From a virus, in the IMG/VR virus record IMGVR_UViG_3300032224_001322, positions 1 to 45,356 of that record: a stretch of DNA of 45,356 nt. The stretch is one strand, 5' to 3'. Below are positions 5,089-12,377 of this stretch, one piece after another (the first letter of the stretch is position 1; each line of letters begins with the position of its first letter). The notes beneath the pieces are model-generated. The model ran no database searches, was not told the DNA's origin, and worked only from the letters and a program-made list of their open reading frames with translations. A program made the translations under genes and the position numbers.

Positions 5089-6113
5089 TGAAAAAATCAG
5101 AAGTTGCTAAAGAGTTCCGGGATAAGTATGGCGCAGAGATGCCTACAAAAAAACTCGCTCGTATAATGTTTTCTGAACATCCCCTCCTTTTTAAGGATGC
5201 AGAAGATGCCCGAAGTTGCCTGCGCTACATTGAGGGGAAGATGGGCGAAGGGTTCAAGCAAAAGGCATCCAAAAACAATTCTGAATATTTTGTAGACACG
5301 CCTCGCCTTCTCAATCCCTATCTCCTCCCTAAGAGCGAAGAGAAGGAATATCTTCCGTATGTAATAGAAGGGCCGCAGCGAATTGCAGCCCTTTTTGATA
5401 TACATTGCCCCTATCACAGCATAGAAGCTCTCACAGCGGCCATAGAATGGCTACAGAAGCAAGAGCCGACAATACTTGTCATAGGAGGGGATTTCTTTGA
5501 TTTCTATGGCTTGTCACGATTCCTCAAAGACCCAGACAAAAGAAGCCCTGCCGAAGAAATAAGGACAGGGGTGGAATTGCTTTTTGCGCTCTTTGCTGCC
5601 TTGAAGCCTAAGAAGGTGGTGTATAAAATGGGCAACCACGATGAGAGGTTTGAGCATTTCCTCTGGCAGAAGATGGGGGAGATGAGTGGCCTGAATGATT
5701 TGGAGGAGCTGAAGGAGATAACGCTTGAGAACATTCTCAAAAAGAGGCTTAGTGCTTCCTTCCCCATTGATTTCGTGGGGGAAAAGAGGATTATTAAGGC
5801 TGGCAATTTGAACATAGCCCACGGCCACGAGTTTCCTTCCGGGATAGCTTCGCCCGTAAACATAGCAAGGGGGCTTTATATGAGGGCTAAGGCGAATGCT
5901 ATATGTGGCCATCACCACAGGTCTTCATCCCATGTCGAAACAACAATCAATGATGAGATGGTGACCACTTGGTCTGTGGGATGCTTATGTGAGCTGCATC
6001 CCCTTTATATGCCCATCAATAGCTGGAATCACGGCGTGGCTCTTATAACGCTTGACGAAGAGGGGAAAGTGGATGTGCAGAACAAGCGGATACGGAACGG
6101 CAGAATTATGTAA
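5088..6113 (+). CDS. calcineurin-like metallophosphoesterase
   Basis: This 341-aa protein has a two-metal phosphoesterase core at about residues 105-330: 'ALFDIHCPYHS' (DxH), 'VIGGDFFDFYG' (GDxxD), 'KMGNHDERF' (GNHD/E), 'IAHGHEF' and 'CGHHHRSS' (GHxH). These residues bind two metal ions in enzymes that cleave phosphomono- or diesters. The N-terminal 100 residues form a helical domain with 'PTKKLARIMFSEHP', perhaps for DNA or protein contact. Phage enzymes of this type may act on DNA ends or cyclic nucleotides; the substrate is unknown. The upstream ATG at 5046 lies before the promoter's start site, so 5088 is chosen. Confidence 0.8.
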   Translation: MKKSEVAKEFRDKYGAEMPTKKLARIMFSEHPLLFKDAEDARSCLRYIEGKMGEGFKQKASKNNSEYFVDTPRLLNPYLLPKSEEKEYLPYVIEGPQRIAALFDIHCPYHSIEALTAAIEWLQKQEPTILVIGGDFFDFYGLSRFLKDPDKRSPAEEIRTGVELLFALFAALKPKKVVYKMGNHDERFEHFLWQKMGEMSGLNDLEELKEITLENILKKRLSASFPIDFVGEKRIIKAGNLNIAHGHEFPSGIASPVNIARGLYMRAKANAICGHHHRSSSHVETTINDEMVTTWSVGCLCELHPLYMPINSWNHGVALITLDEEGKVDVQNKRIRNGRIM

Positions 6114-6118
6114 CTTTG
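6111..6118 (+). promoter_or_regulatory. leaderless promoter fused to stop codon (TAACTTTG)
   Basis: TAACTTTG begins with the TAA stop codon of the phosphoesterase gene (6111-6113). CGTT and then the ATG of the next gene (6123) follow. With the usual spacing, transcription would start at or next to the A of the ATG, giving a leaderless mRNA. The same TAACTTTGCGTTATGGCA unit recurs at 7997. Confidence 0.7.
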
Positions 6119-6122
6119 CGTT

Positions 6123-7169
6123 ATGGCAAACAACTTTCAAAACGGTCCGGGAGGAAGGCTCCAGAAGGAAGAAAAAAGCCTCATTAATTTTTCATTTCTT
6201 AACCCAAAGAATTGGGGCGTAAAAGACTATTCAGAGTCAGGAGATTTTTCAAATGCTTACAAAGAAGCAAAGAAATCCGGAGAAAATGAGTTTATGTGGC
6301 AGGGCAAAAGGTATAATACAAAATATGCAGGAACCCCAAGACAAGAGGTTGGAGCCTATGGAATCAAAGGCAAGCCATTGAGTAAGAAACAAATTGAGGA
6401 TGTTGCATCAATAAGCGTTTTTCCTCCTTTATCAAAAGACTATATTCCTGGCCACATAGCCGCATCTATTGGAAATAATATAACTTCTGTTGATTATAGT
6501 TCAAGTGGGAATAAGCCTTTTGGAATTTACACCGGGCAAAGATTTAGAAAAGGTGGGGATTTTTATAATATATATGGGGTAGATAAAGAAAGGTTTTCTG
6601 AAAAATCCGCCTCTTTGCCATCTAATCATCCTTTAATCAATTCGCAAGAAAAAAGCGATTGGAATTTATTTACAAACAATTGTGCAGATAATGTCTGCGA
6701 TGCTATAGGGATAGAACGCTCAAAAGGCATTACTACTCCTTGGGGGGCTATGGACAGAGCAAAAGAAAAATATCCATCAATAGAAACAAATGGTAGAACC
6801 CGTGATGACTACATGGAGATGGGGTTAAAATTAATGAATGAGCCGCCAAGTAAAGTTTTATCTCAAGCAAAAAATATATTAGGCATTGCAAGTAGTCCAG
6901 ATTTGCAAGATAGAGGGAATGATTACATCTCCCCAAGCACGGCTCTTGTTCGTTCTTTACAAGTGGCTCTTTCAAAAGTTGGGTATAAACTTCCTAATTC
7001 ATTAGCCGTAAATGAAGACAGGACAGGAATGACTTATGACGGCATATTTGGCCCTGAGACCAAATCCGCATTAGAGGACTATCAAAAAATAAGCAAAGAA
7101 AATCCTAAAATTGTCGCTCCTGTAAAACGCCCTTCAGAGGCTGTTATGAAGAAAATGACAAGTAAATAA
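6123..7169 (+). CDS. putative endolysin: permuted papain-like domain plus peptidoglycan-binding-like domain, N-terminal GPGGRLQKEEKS tag
   Basis: The protein has 348 aa. Residues 1-20 carry a tag shared with the next two tagged genes. The middle has 'IPGHIAASIGN' (about 116) and 'NNCADNVCDAIG' (about 188), a His then Asn-Cys order like the permuted NlpC/P60 (LRAT/YiiX-type) cysteine peptidases. Residues about 275-320 ('VRSLQVALSKVGY...YDGIFGPETKSALEDYQ') match the peptidoglycan-binding domain 1 repeat, which places its substrate in the cell wall. It is therefore a candidate endolysin or virion-borne wall hydrolase. It has its own leaderless promoter, no signal peptide, and is more AT-rich than its neighbours. 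The catalytic assignment is inferred. Confidence 0.6.
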   Translation: MANNFQNGPGGRLQKEEKSLINFSFLNPKNWGVKDYSESGDFSNAYKEAKKSGENEFMWQGKRYNTKYAGTPRQEVGAYGIKGKPLSKKQIEDVASISVFPPLSKDYIPGHIAASIGNNITSVDYSSSGNKPFGIYTGQRFRKGGDFYNIYGVDKERFSEKSASLPSNHPLINSQEKSDWNLFTNNCADNVCDAIGIERSKGITTPWGAMDRAKEKYPSIETNGRTRDDYMEMGLKLMNEPPSKVLSQAKNILGIASSPDLQDRGNDYISPSTALVRSLQVALSKVGYKLPNSLAVNEDRTGMTYDGIFGPETKSALEDYQKISKENPKIVAPVKRPSEAVMKKMTSK

Positions 7170-7177
7170 TTTGCGTT

Positions 7178-7449
7178 ATGGCAGACAATAATTTCAAAGG
7201 AGGCCCAGGAGGGCGTTTAAAGAGAGAAGAAGCTAAAAATGTCAGCTTTGACTTTATGAGGCCAAGCCTTTCACTAACGAGAAACTGCAAAAAGCATTGA
7301 AAAATAAGAAATTTTCAGACATGGGGTCTTATCAAGATTTAAAGAAAGAAGCTGGCCTTTCAGACGACCAAATCATATATCTTTTGAACAACCTTGCTCA
7401 AGCCCCGCAACGGCAGGCTCAATATCAGGCACTACAAAGAATGGCTTAA
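7178..7449 (+). pseudogene. frameshifted member of the GPGGRLKREE-tagged family
   Basis: The ATG at 7178 opens 'MADNNFKGGPGGRLKREEAK', the same tag as the genes at 6123 and 8009, but stops at TGA 7298-7300 after 40 codons. The -1 frame is open from 7252 to TAA 7447-7449 and reads like a real protein ('KPFTNEKLQKALKNKKFSD', 'GLSDDQIIYLLNNLAQ'). One extra T in the run at 7253-7255 would join them as ...SFDFYEAKPF..., giving about 90 aa. This is either a true one-base deletion or a homopolymer sequencing error. The promoter-like word before it (ATAATTTG) is one base off the consensus. Confidence 0.7.
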
Positions 7450-7452
7450 CCT

Positions 7453-7995
7453 ATGCCCAAACACACCCCTCTTCCGTTCCATTTCTATGTGAATGTGAAC
7501 AACGCCTTCCTTGGCCCGGATATGCCGGAGGGTGTTACGAAGGGGGTGTGGCATGGGGTGTATTGCCGGGAGTATCAGGTGCTTTCCTGCCATGTGTTCC
7601 TTGAAAGCGGGGCGCATTGGAGCGGATTGCCCTTACAGGCTCTCTCCATTACGGAAGACTTCAGCATTCCTTCCGAAGAGTTGATGCCCTGGGCAGGGAT
7701 GGGCGAGGACATAGAAGCCGTTTTTATGCCCTTCCTTGAGGGGCTTGAGGCCGTTGTAATAAAGCCTTTCGTGGAATGTGGAAGGCACACAGGCATAGTG
7801 GTGGACTGGAAGGACGGATATTCACGCTATCCCGCTGAACACAAGCCATTGAACCTGTTACAAATTGGAACAGGACAGTTTGCGCTCCTGCCAAACAACT
7901 ATGTGCTTTACAAGGAGAAACACTTTGTGAATGATGCGGCAAAGGAACACCTCAAGCATTACAAGAGGGGAGAGGATGTGTATTGGGAGAAATAA
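7453..7995 (+). CDS. hypothetical protein
   Basis: This 180-aa protein has no family that I recognise. It looks soluble and mostly beta ('FYVNVNNAFLG', 'EAVVIKPFVECGRHTGIVVDW', 'FALLPNNYVLY') with a charged helical end. It starts four bases after the broken tagged gene's last stop. It is GC-richer than the tagged genes around it, so they may have different histories. The TAACTTTG box for the next gene lies just after its end. Its place among the lysin-like and tagged genes is the only hint of function. Confidence 0.6.
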   Translation: MPKHTPLPFHFYVNVNNAFLGPDMPEGVTKGVWHGVYCREYQVLSCHVFLESGAHWSGLPLQALSITEDFSIPSEELMPWAGMGEDIEAVFMPFLEGLEAVVIKPFVECGRHTGIVVDWKDGYSRYPAEHKPLNLLQIGTGQFALLPNNYVLYKEKHFVNDAAKEHLKHYKRGEDVYWEK

Positions 7996-7996
7996 T

Positions 7997-8004
7997 TAAC
8001 TTTG
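7997..8004 (+). promoter_or_regulatory. leaderless promoter (TAACTTTG-CGTT-ATG)
   Basis: TAACTTTG at 7997-8004 is followed by CGTT and the ATG at 8009, identical in sequence and spacing to the unit at 6111-6125. The predicted first base is the A of the start codon. Confidence 0.7.
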
Positions 8005-8008
8005 CGTT

Positions 8009-8716
8009 ATGGCATACAACAATGATGGTCCCGGAAAACGCTTAAAGCGAGAAGAGGCAAAGAATACGCTCTATGTTAAAAATCCTAATGATCCTCGTTT
8101 GAGGGCATACCGGGATAGCTTGTCTTTGTATAAAGAAGGGCTGAACCCTTTTATTCATTTTTACGATTACGGCAGCGGAGAAGATTTGCAGCCAAAAGAA
8201 AACTATGTTCCTAAAGGGGGTGTTCTTTTTGGCAAGAACGACATTACAAAAGCCGACATTATAAAGGACATTCAGGGCATTAAGGATGAGTTAGTTTGGC
8301 AGGAGAACAAGAATGTCAGAAAGAATCTGGGCGATAGGCTTGGACTATTGAATAAGTCTTTGGCAACCGGAATCTACCCCACAAATATGGAATATCCTGA
8401 AACATACACCGCCAATCTGATTTACAAAAAACCTGAAAGGCCGGTGGTTTACAAGTCGGAAAAGGTAGAAAAACTTGTTCCAAGGCAAGCTCCTATGCCA
8501 TCATTCGCTCCCCAGGAGATAGTAGCTCCGGTGATGCGCCCAGTAGCCGCTTCCAGCACTCCAATGAAAGTGATTCCAATGGAGGACACGGTGGAAACAA
8601 TTGTGGAAAAGCCCGTTAACAAAAAGATGCCTAAATCCGTATTGCCTTCAAGAATAGGAGGTTCTGGCAATCAGCCTTTGCTGATGAAACTTTTTCCGAA
8701 ACTTTACGAGAGGTAG
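8009..8716 (+). CDS. GPGKRLKREE-tagged protein, likely virion-associated
   Basis: This 235-aa protein opens with 'NNDGPGKRLKREEAKNT', the tag of the 6123 and 7178 genes. A region 'NPNDPRLRAYRDSLSLYKEG' (about 25-45) follows, a pattern I associate with structural or virion-linked proteins of Bacteroidota phages. Residues 135-235 are rich in Pro, Val, Glu and Lys and look unstructured. No enzyme motif is seen. The shared tag could be a packaging, targeting or processing signal. Confidence 0.6.
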   Translation: MAYNNDGPGKRLKREEAKNTLYVKNPNDPRLRAYRDSLSLYKEGLNPFIHFYDYGSGEDLQPKENYVPKGGVLFGKNDITKADIIKDIQGIKDELVWQENKNVRKNLGDRLGLLNKSLATGIYPTNMEYPETYTANLIYKKPERPVVYKSEKVEKLVPRQAPMPSFAPQEIVAPVMRPVAASSTPMKVIPMEDTVETIVEKPVNKKMPKSVLPSRIGGSGNQPLLMKLFPKLYER

Positions 8717-8742
8717 TGTTGGAATTGTGAAATAACTTCGCC

Positions 8743-8750
8743 TATCTTTG
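8743..8750 (+). promoter_or_regulatory. promoter of pseudoknot leader 1 (TATCTTTG)
   Basis: TATCTTTG fits TAnnTTTG, with GTTG at 8718-8721, 21 bases upstream, as a -33 element. The expected start is 8755, exactly the first G of the leader's first hairpin. The promoter at 9082 has the same geometry. Confidence 0.7.
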
Positions 8751-8754
8751 CAGA

Positions 8755-8861
8755 GCCGAAAGGCCGCTGGGTAGGAGCAGCGTTTGTAAGATACTTAATG
8801 CCCTTTTGTCCGCTTAGTAGAGACTCCTACCTCGAACGGCGAACAAAGGGGTTTTCTTTTT
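8755..8861 (+). ncRNA. pseudoknotted leader/attenuator RNA, copy 1
   Basis: From the predicted start the RNA folds in three parts. P1 is GCC-GAAA-GGC (8755-8764), a GNRA tetraloop hairpin. P2 follows with no gap: CGCTG 8765-8769 pairs with CAGCG 8778-8782 around the 8-base loop GGTAGGAG (8770-8777). P3 is a terminator hairpin from CCCTTTTGT (8801-8809, extended by CGC 8811-8813) to ACAAAGGG, followed by TTTTCTTTTT. The apex of P3 contains CTCCTACC (8824-8831), fully complementary to the P2 loop. The ATG of the next gene lies 14 bases after the T-run. This fits a cis-acting attenuator or riboswitch, or a small RNA. The element at 9094 has the same plan with different sequence. Confidence 0.7.
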
Positions 8862-8874
8862 AACAAAAAAAATT

Positions 8875-9081
8875 ATGTCAATTACAACATTGTTTAGGGT
8901 TACCAGCCTTGCTCACGAAAATAGCGTAGAAATGGAATATTTTCATGACGACGGGATTTATCAAATCAGAATCCTGCAAATGAAGAAAAATCATAATTGG
9001 GAAGTAAAAGCTGCTATTGAATTGCAAGAAATCGAAGCATCTCAATTATTAGAATTTTTGCGATTAACGAGAGAAAAATAA
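8875..9081 (+). CDS. hypothetical 68-aa protein between the two structured RNAs
   Basis: This small protein ('MSITTLFRVTSLAHENSVEM', then alternating strands and a C-terminal helix 'IEASQLLEFLRLTREK') has no family I recognise. It is flanked on both sides by pseudoknotted leaders, the first just upstream in its own 5' region. It may be controlled by that leader. The -33/-7 promoter for the second RNA spans its last codons (TTTG at 9057, TAACTTTG at 9082). Confidence 0.55.
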   Translation: MSITTLFRVTSLAHENSVEMEYFHDDGIYQIRILQMKKNHNWEVKAAIELQEIEASQLLEFLRLTREK

Positions 9082-9089
9082 TAACTTTG
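9082..9089 (+). promoter_or_regulatory. promoter of pseudoknot leader 2 (TTTG-21-TAACTTTG)
   Basis: The -33 element TTTG at 9057-9060 and -7 box TAACTTTG at 9082-9089 are 21 bases apart. Transcription is expected to start at 9094, the first base of the leader's first hairpin, the same +5 spacing as at leader 1. Confidence 0.75.
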
Positions 9090-9093
9090 TTTT

Positions 9094-9222
9094 GGCGAAA
9101 GCCCCCGCTTGGAACCGGGAAAAAATTATTATGGAAAATCTTAAACAAGCCCCTCTCGGCGTACCTGTGCAGTTTGTAATTTCTGCGTTCCAAACAGGGA
9201 AACCGAGAGGGGTTTTTGTTTT
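9094..9222 (+). ncRNA. pseudoknotted leader/attenuator RNA, copy 2
   Basis: It has the same plan as the 8755 element but a different sequence. P1 is GGC-GAAA-GCC (9094-9103). P2 follows directly: CCCG 9104-9107 with CGGG 9116-9119 around the 8-base loop CTTGGAAC (9108-9115). P3 is a strong terminator, CCCCTCTCGG 9150-9159 with CCGAGAGGGG 9203-9212, then TTTTTGTTTT. Inside P3 are helices CCTGT/ACAGG (9164-9168/9194-9198) and GCAG/CTGC, and GTTCCAA (9187-9193), which pairs with TTGGAAC of the P2 loop. The T-run touches the ATG of the helicase loader gene at 9223, so the RNA sits as a transcriptional gate before the replication operon. Confidence 0.75.
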
Positions 9223-10011
9223 ATGAAAGAGCGTGATTCTATGATCTTGTACAGAAGTTTTTATGAGGCAATTATTGAATTGCCAGAAGCTAATCAGCTT
9301 GAAATTATGAAGGCCATATTTGAATATGGATTCGATGGTGTTGAGCCAAAATTGTCTGGAATATCAAAAACAATATGGATTTTGATAAAGCCAAATATGG
9401 AAGCAAATCGAAGAAAGTGGGAGAACGGATGCAAACCAAAACAGAAGCAAGTTGGAAGCAAAACAGAAGCAAAATTGGAGCAAGTTGAAAGCAAACCCGA
9501 AGGCAATGTATATGTAGATGTAAATGTAGAAGAAGATGTAGAAGAATACATTGATAAAAAACCAAGCAAAAAGAAAGAAAGTAAAACATTTGTTGCTCCA
9601 ACCTACGAAGAAGTGTTAGCCTACTTTGTTCAAAATGGTCAGCCGGAGGCTCAAGCCCGAAAGGCATTTGCTCATTACAACAATCACAATTGGATAGATA
9701 GCCAAGGTAAAAAGGTAAAGAATTGGAAACAGAAGGTTCAGACTAATTGGTTTAAGGATGCTGATACTCCAGAGTTCAATCGTTCCATCAAAATGTCCAA
9801 GGACCAGGGTGATGCTCAAATGAACCGCTTTATTCAAAAAGGTTTGGATACACTTTCTGGAGAAGAGATTGAGTGGATTTACAATTGGCAACACAGAGAC
9901 AGTTCGGCTTATATGCAATACCCAAACGATATTTTGCTAGCTGGAAGAACATCAAGGAAAACAAAAGCTCAGTGTGAAGCGGAAGATAAAAAAGCAGGAT
10001 ATGGATATTAA
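9223..10011 (+). CDS. helicase loader / primosome protein with DUF6291-like N-terminus
   Basis: The protein has 262 aa. Residues 1-70 ('ILYRSFYEAIIELPEANQLEIMKAIFEYGFDG...TIWILIKPNMEANRRKWENG') match the DUF6291-like domain seen in primosomal proteins of Bacteroidota phages. A Lys/Glu linker follows. Residues about 125-185 ('PTYEEVLAYFVQNGQPEAQARKAFAHYNNHNW...NWKQKVQTNWF') resemble the DnaT/DnaD-type C-terminal module that contacts single-stranded DNA and helicase. It overlaps the primase-helicase gene start by 11 bases, which supports a loader role. Expression is probably gated by the pseudoknotted leader that ends at its start codon. Confidence 0.65.
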   Translation: MKERDSMILYRSFYEAIIELPEANQLEIMKAIFEYGFDGVEPKLSGISKTIWILIKPNMEANRRKWENGCKPKQKQVGSKTEAKLEQVESKPEGNVYVDVNVEEDVEEYIDKKPSKKKESKTFVAPTYEEVLAYFVQNGQPEAQARKAFAHYNNHNWIDSQGKKVKNWKQKVQTNWFKDADTPEFNRSIKMSKDQGDAQMNRFIQKGLDTLSGEEIEWIYNWQHRDSSAYMQYPNDILLAGRTSRKTKAQCEAEDKKAGYGY

Positions 10012-11953
10012 GAAGTTTTCCGAAGTTCAGGCCATAGAGGGATTGCAGATAATTCCTGTCGATGGCAACAAAGTGCCAATTGCCAAAGATTGGCAGAAAG
10101 TAAAAACGCTATACGATTTTTCAAAGTTTCCAAGATTTGGCGGTATTGGTCTTGCTACCGGAAGCATCAGCGGAAATATTGAGGTAATAGACATTGATCA
10201 AAAGTATAGTCTTGATGGAAAACTATTTGAAGAGTACAAAACTCTAATTGCAAAATCAAACAAGTCGCTTCTGTCAAAACTTGTTGTTAGTCGCACTCGT
10301 AGTGGTGGCTATCATTTCATTTACAAATGTTCCGTGATTGAAGGGAATATTAAACTAGCAAGGCGTTTTACAACAGAAGAAGAAAGAGCCTCAAATTTTC
10401 ACGATAAAGTAAGAGTTTTGATTGAGACTCGTGGGGAAGGTGGTCAAATCGTGATTCCTCCAACGGAGGGTTATGAGATAATTTACGGATCTCTGTCTGA
10501 TATTAAAACAATTTCTGTCGAAGAAAGGGATTTGTTATTTTCTTGTGCAAGACAGTTAAACCAATATTTCCTTGTTGAACCCCCCTTACCTCGGAGTCCT
10601 AAACCTCTGCCTTCCGCAGGTAGTGGCTTGTCTCCTGGGGATGACTATAACAACCGGGGAGATGTCTTGCAGTTGCTAGAATCTCATGGGTGGACTATTG
10701 TTGGCCAAAGCGGAAGTAAAATAAATCTTAAAAGACCAGGCGATACCAATGCTGCAACTTCTGGAAACTATGATGAAGAGAAAGGTTGGTTTAGTGTATT
10801 TACTACATCAACAATATTTGAGCCTGAGAAGGCATACAGACCTTGGCATATTTTCACTTGGCTTGAATGCGATGGAGATTATGTTGAAGCTGCAAGAAAG
10901 CTAGGCGCAATGGGATACGGGGAGAAAAAGCTTGAGCCATCTGAGCAAGTAATTAAACCATCATTTACTCACTCCGAGGGGAGAAAGCCGATTGATACGG
11001 AAACACTTTCGTTTCTTTCCAAAGAGGAAGATATTGATAATTATTTTCGCTCTGTTGTGGATGGGAGTTTTAAGATGGGTCTCCCAACTGGTTTTCCTGA
11101 ATTGGATAAATACTTTCTTTTCAAGCAAGGAAATCTTGTGATTGTAAATGGCCATGCGAATGTTGGAAAAACCGTAGTTCTTTGGTATTTGTCTATGCTC
11201 ACTGCTATTCAGCACAAATGGAAGTGGGTAATGCTTTGTTCAGAAAACTCGGCTGGAGGTATGAGAACAAAAATGGTTGAATATTATTGGAGCAGACCAA
11301 TTCGTTTTCAATCTCCTGAACAACGAAAGGAAGCATACGAGTTTGTTAAAAACCATTTTTTCATCATTGACAATACCGAAAGCTATAATTACACTCAAGT
11401 TTTGGAAATGTTTTCTGCTGTTCATGCCAAGCACAATGTCCAAGGAGTTTTAATTGACACTTACAATAGTCTTGATGTTCCCGCTAAAGATGCTTATCAA
11501 TACCATTATAGCACACTTAATGCTTTGCGTTATTGGGCAAAAGCAAACAAGGTAAGTGTTTATGTGAATGCCCACCCAGGAACAGGGGCAATGCGAATGA
11601 AAGATGCAGATGGATTTCCACTAGCTCCATTGATGGCTGATACGGAGCAGGGGAGTATGTTTGCTGCAAAAGCTGATGACTTTATAACCATCCATCGCAG
11701 ACCTAATCATCCTGAAAAATGGAAAGAAACGGAAATACATATAAGAAAAATTAAAGAAACGGAGACCGGGGGAAGACCATCTCCATTTGAAGAGCCGTTT
11801 GTATTTCAGATGCATGATGGGTGTGGATTTGCAACACTTCAAGGATTTAATCCTATTGCGAAATTGCGTAATACATCTCCCATCCCACAAGAAGAACCAA
11901 AAAGTATAATAAATACAAAGTCGGGATTTAATTTTGATGAAGCTCCATTCTGA
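10001..11953 (+). CDS. fused primase-polymerase / DnaB-like helicase
   Basis: This 650-aa protein would prime and unwind DNA at the phage fork. The N-terminal domain (about 1-190) fits bifunctional prim-pol: 'GIGLATGS', 'EVIDID' with catalytic D64 and D66, and 'RSGGYHFIY' with His near 106. A middle domain (about 225-310, 'ESHGWTIVGQSGSKINLKRP') is typical of primase C-terminal regions. The C-terminal RecA/DnaB-type ATPase has Walker A 'GHANVGKT' near 383-390, Walker B 'GVLIDTYNSLD' near 480 and a later 'DDFITIHRRP' strand and arginine region. The start at 10001 is preferred over 9974 because it gives an 11-base overlap and fits the domain start. AT-richer than genes after 11937. Confidence 0.85.
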   Translation: MDIKKFSEVQAIEGLQIIPVDGNKVPIAKDWQKVKTLYDFSKFPRFGGIGLATGSISGNIEVIDIDQKYSLDGKLFEEYKTLIAKSNKSLLSKLVVSRTRSGGYHFIYKCSVIEGNIKLARRFTTEEERASNFHDKVRVLIETRGEGGQIVIPPTEGYEIIYGSLSDIKTISVEERDLLFSCARQLNQYFLVEPPLPRSPKPLPSAGSGLSPGDDYNNRGDVLQLLESHGWTIVGQSGSKINLKRPGDTNAATSGNYDEEKGWFSVFTTSTIFEPEKAYRPWHIFTWLECDGDYVEAARKLGAMGYGEKKLEPSEQVIKPSFTHSEGRKPIDTETLSFLSKEEDIDNYFRSVVDGSFKMGLPTGFPELDKYFLFKQGNLVIVNGHANVGKTVVLWYLSMLTAIQHKWKWVMLCSENSAGGMRTKMVEYYWSRPIRFQSPEQRKEAYEFVKNHFFIIDNTESYNYTQVLEMFSAVHAKHNVQGVLIDTYNSLDVPAKDAYQYHYSTLNALRYWAKANKVSVYVNAHPGTGAMRMKDADGFPLAPLMADTEQGSMFAAKADDFITIHRRPNHPEKWKETEIHIRKIKETETGGRPSPFEEPFVFQMHDGCGFATLQGFNPIAKLRNTSPIPQEEPKSIINTKSGFNFDEAPF

Positions 11954-12377
11954 CCCCACCCAGCGGAAGTGGGACATCCTTCACACTTTCTGCTATTCGT
12001 ACATATGCAATCCTCCGCAGGAATGCTGGGAGGATGCGGAGATGATGAAAGAACGAGAAGAATTGCTTGAATTGGTGGAAAGTTCCGTGCATTCTACAAA
12101 TTGGAAATCTATTCTGTCCTCCAAATCAAAAATGAGGCTGATAACATTGAGCATAAACCACGCAAAAGATTTTTACAACTCTGAAGTCATTGGACAAGAA
12201 ACAGAGCCGTACAGAGCGATTAAAAGCTATTTCCAAAGAGCAGATTGGGAGAGGGAAATGTTGAAGAGCGAAGACCCTCCTCCGATGGACTACTTACGGC
12301 TCTATATGAAGAAGGGGGACAAGTATTCCAATCCACAGGCAATATACACAAACAAGAAAACATCTAAAAAGAAATGA
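11937..12377 (+). CDS. hypothetical protein of replication region
   Basis: This 146-aa protein is mostly helical and charged, with no family I recognise ('DPTQRKWDILHTFCYSYICNPP', later 'SILSSKSKMRLITLSINHAKDFY'). It overlaps the helicase gene by 17 bases and the NinB-like gene by four (ATGA). An ATG one codon earlier (11934) is also possible. Its position suggests a replication or recombination accessory. Confidence 0.6.
   Translation: MKLHSDPTQRKWDILHTFCYSYICNPPQECWEDAEMMKEREELLELVESSVHSTNWKSILSSKSKMRLITLSINHAKDFYNSEVIGQETEPYRAIKSYFQRADWEREMLKSEDPPPMDYLRLYMKKGDKYSNPQAIYTNKKTSKKK

Noticed and set aside
7288-7300. Programmed -1 frameshift at CAAAAAG
   Set aside because: The slippery heptamer is imperfect, no downstream stimulator is evident, and the -1 frame reads as good protein well upstream of this point, so a lost base near 7253 explains it better.
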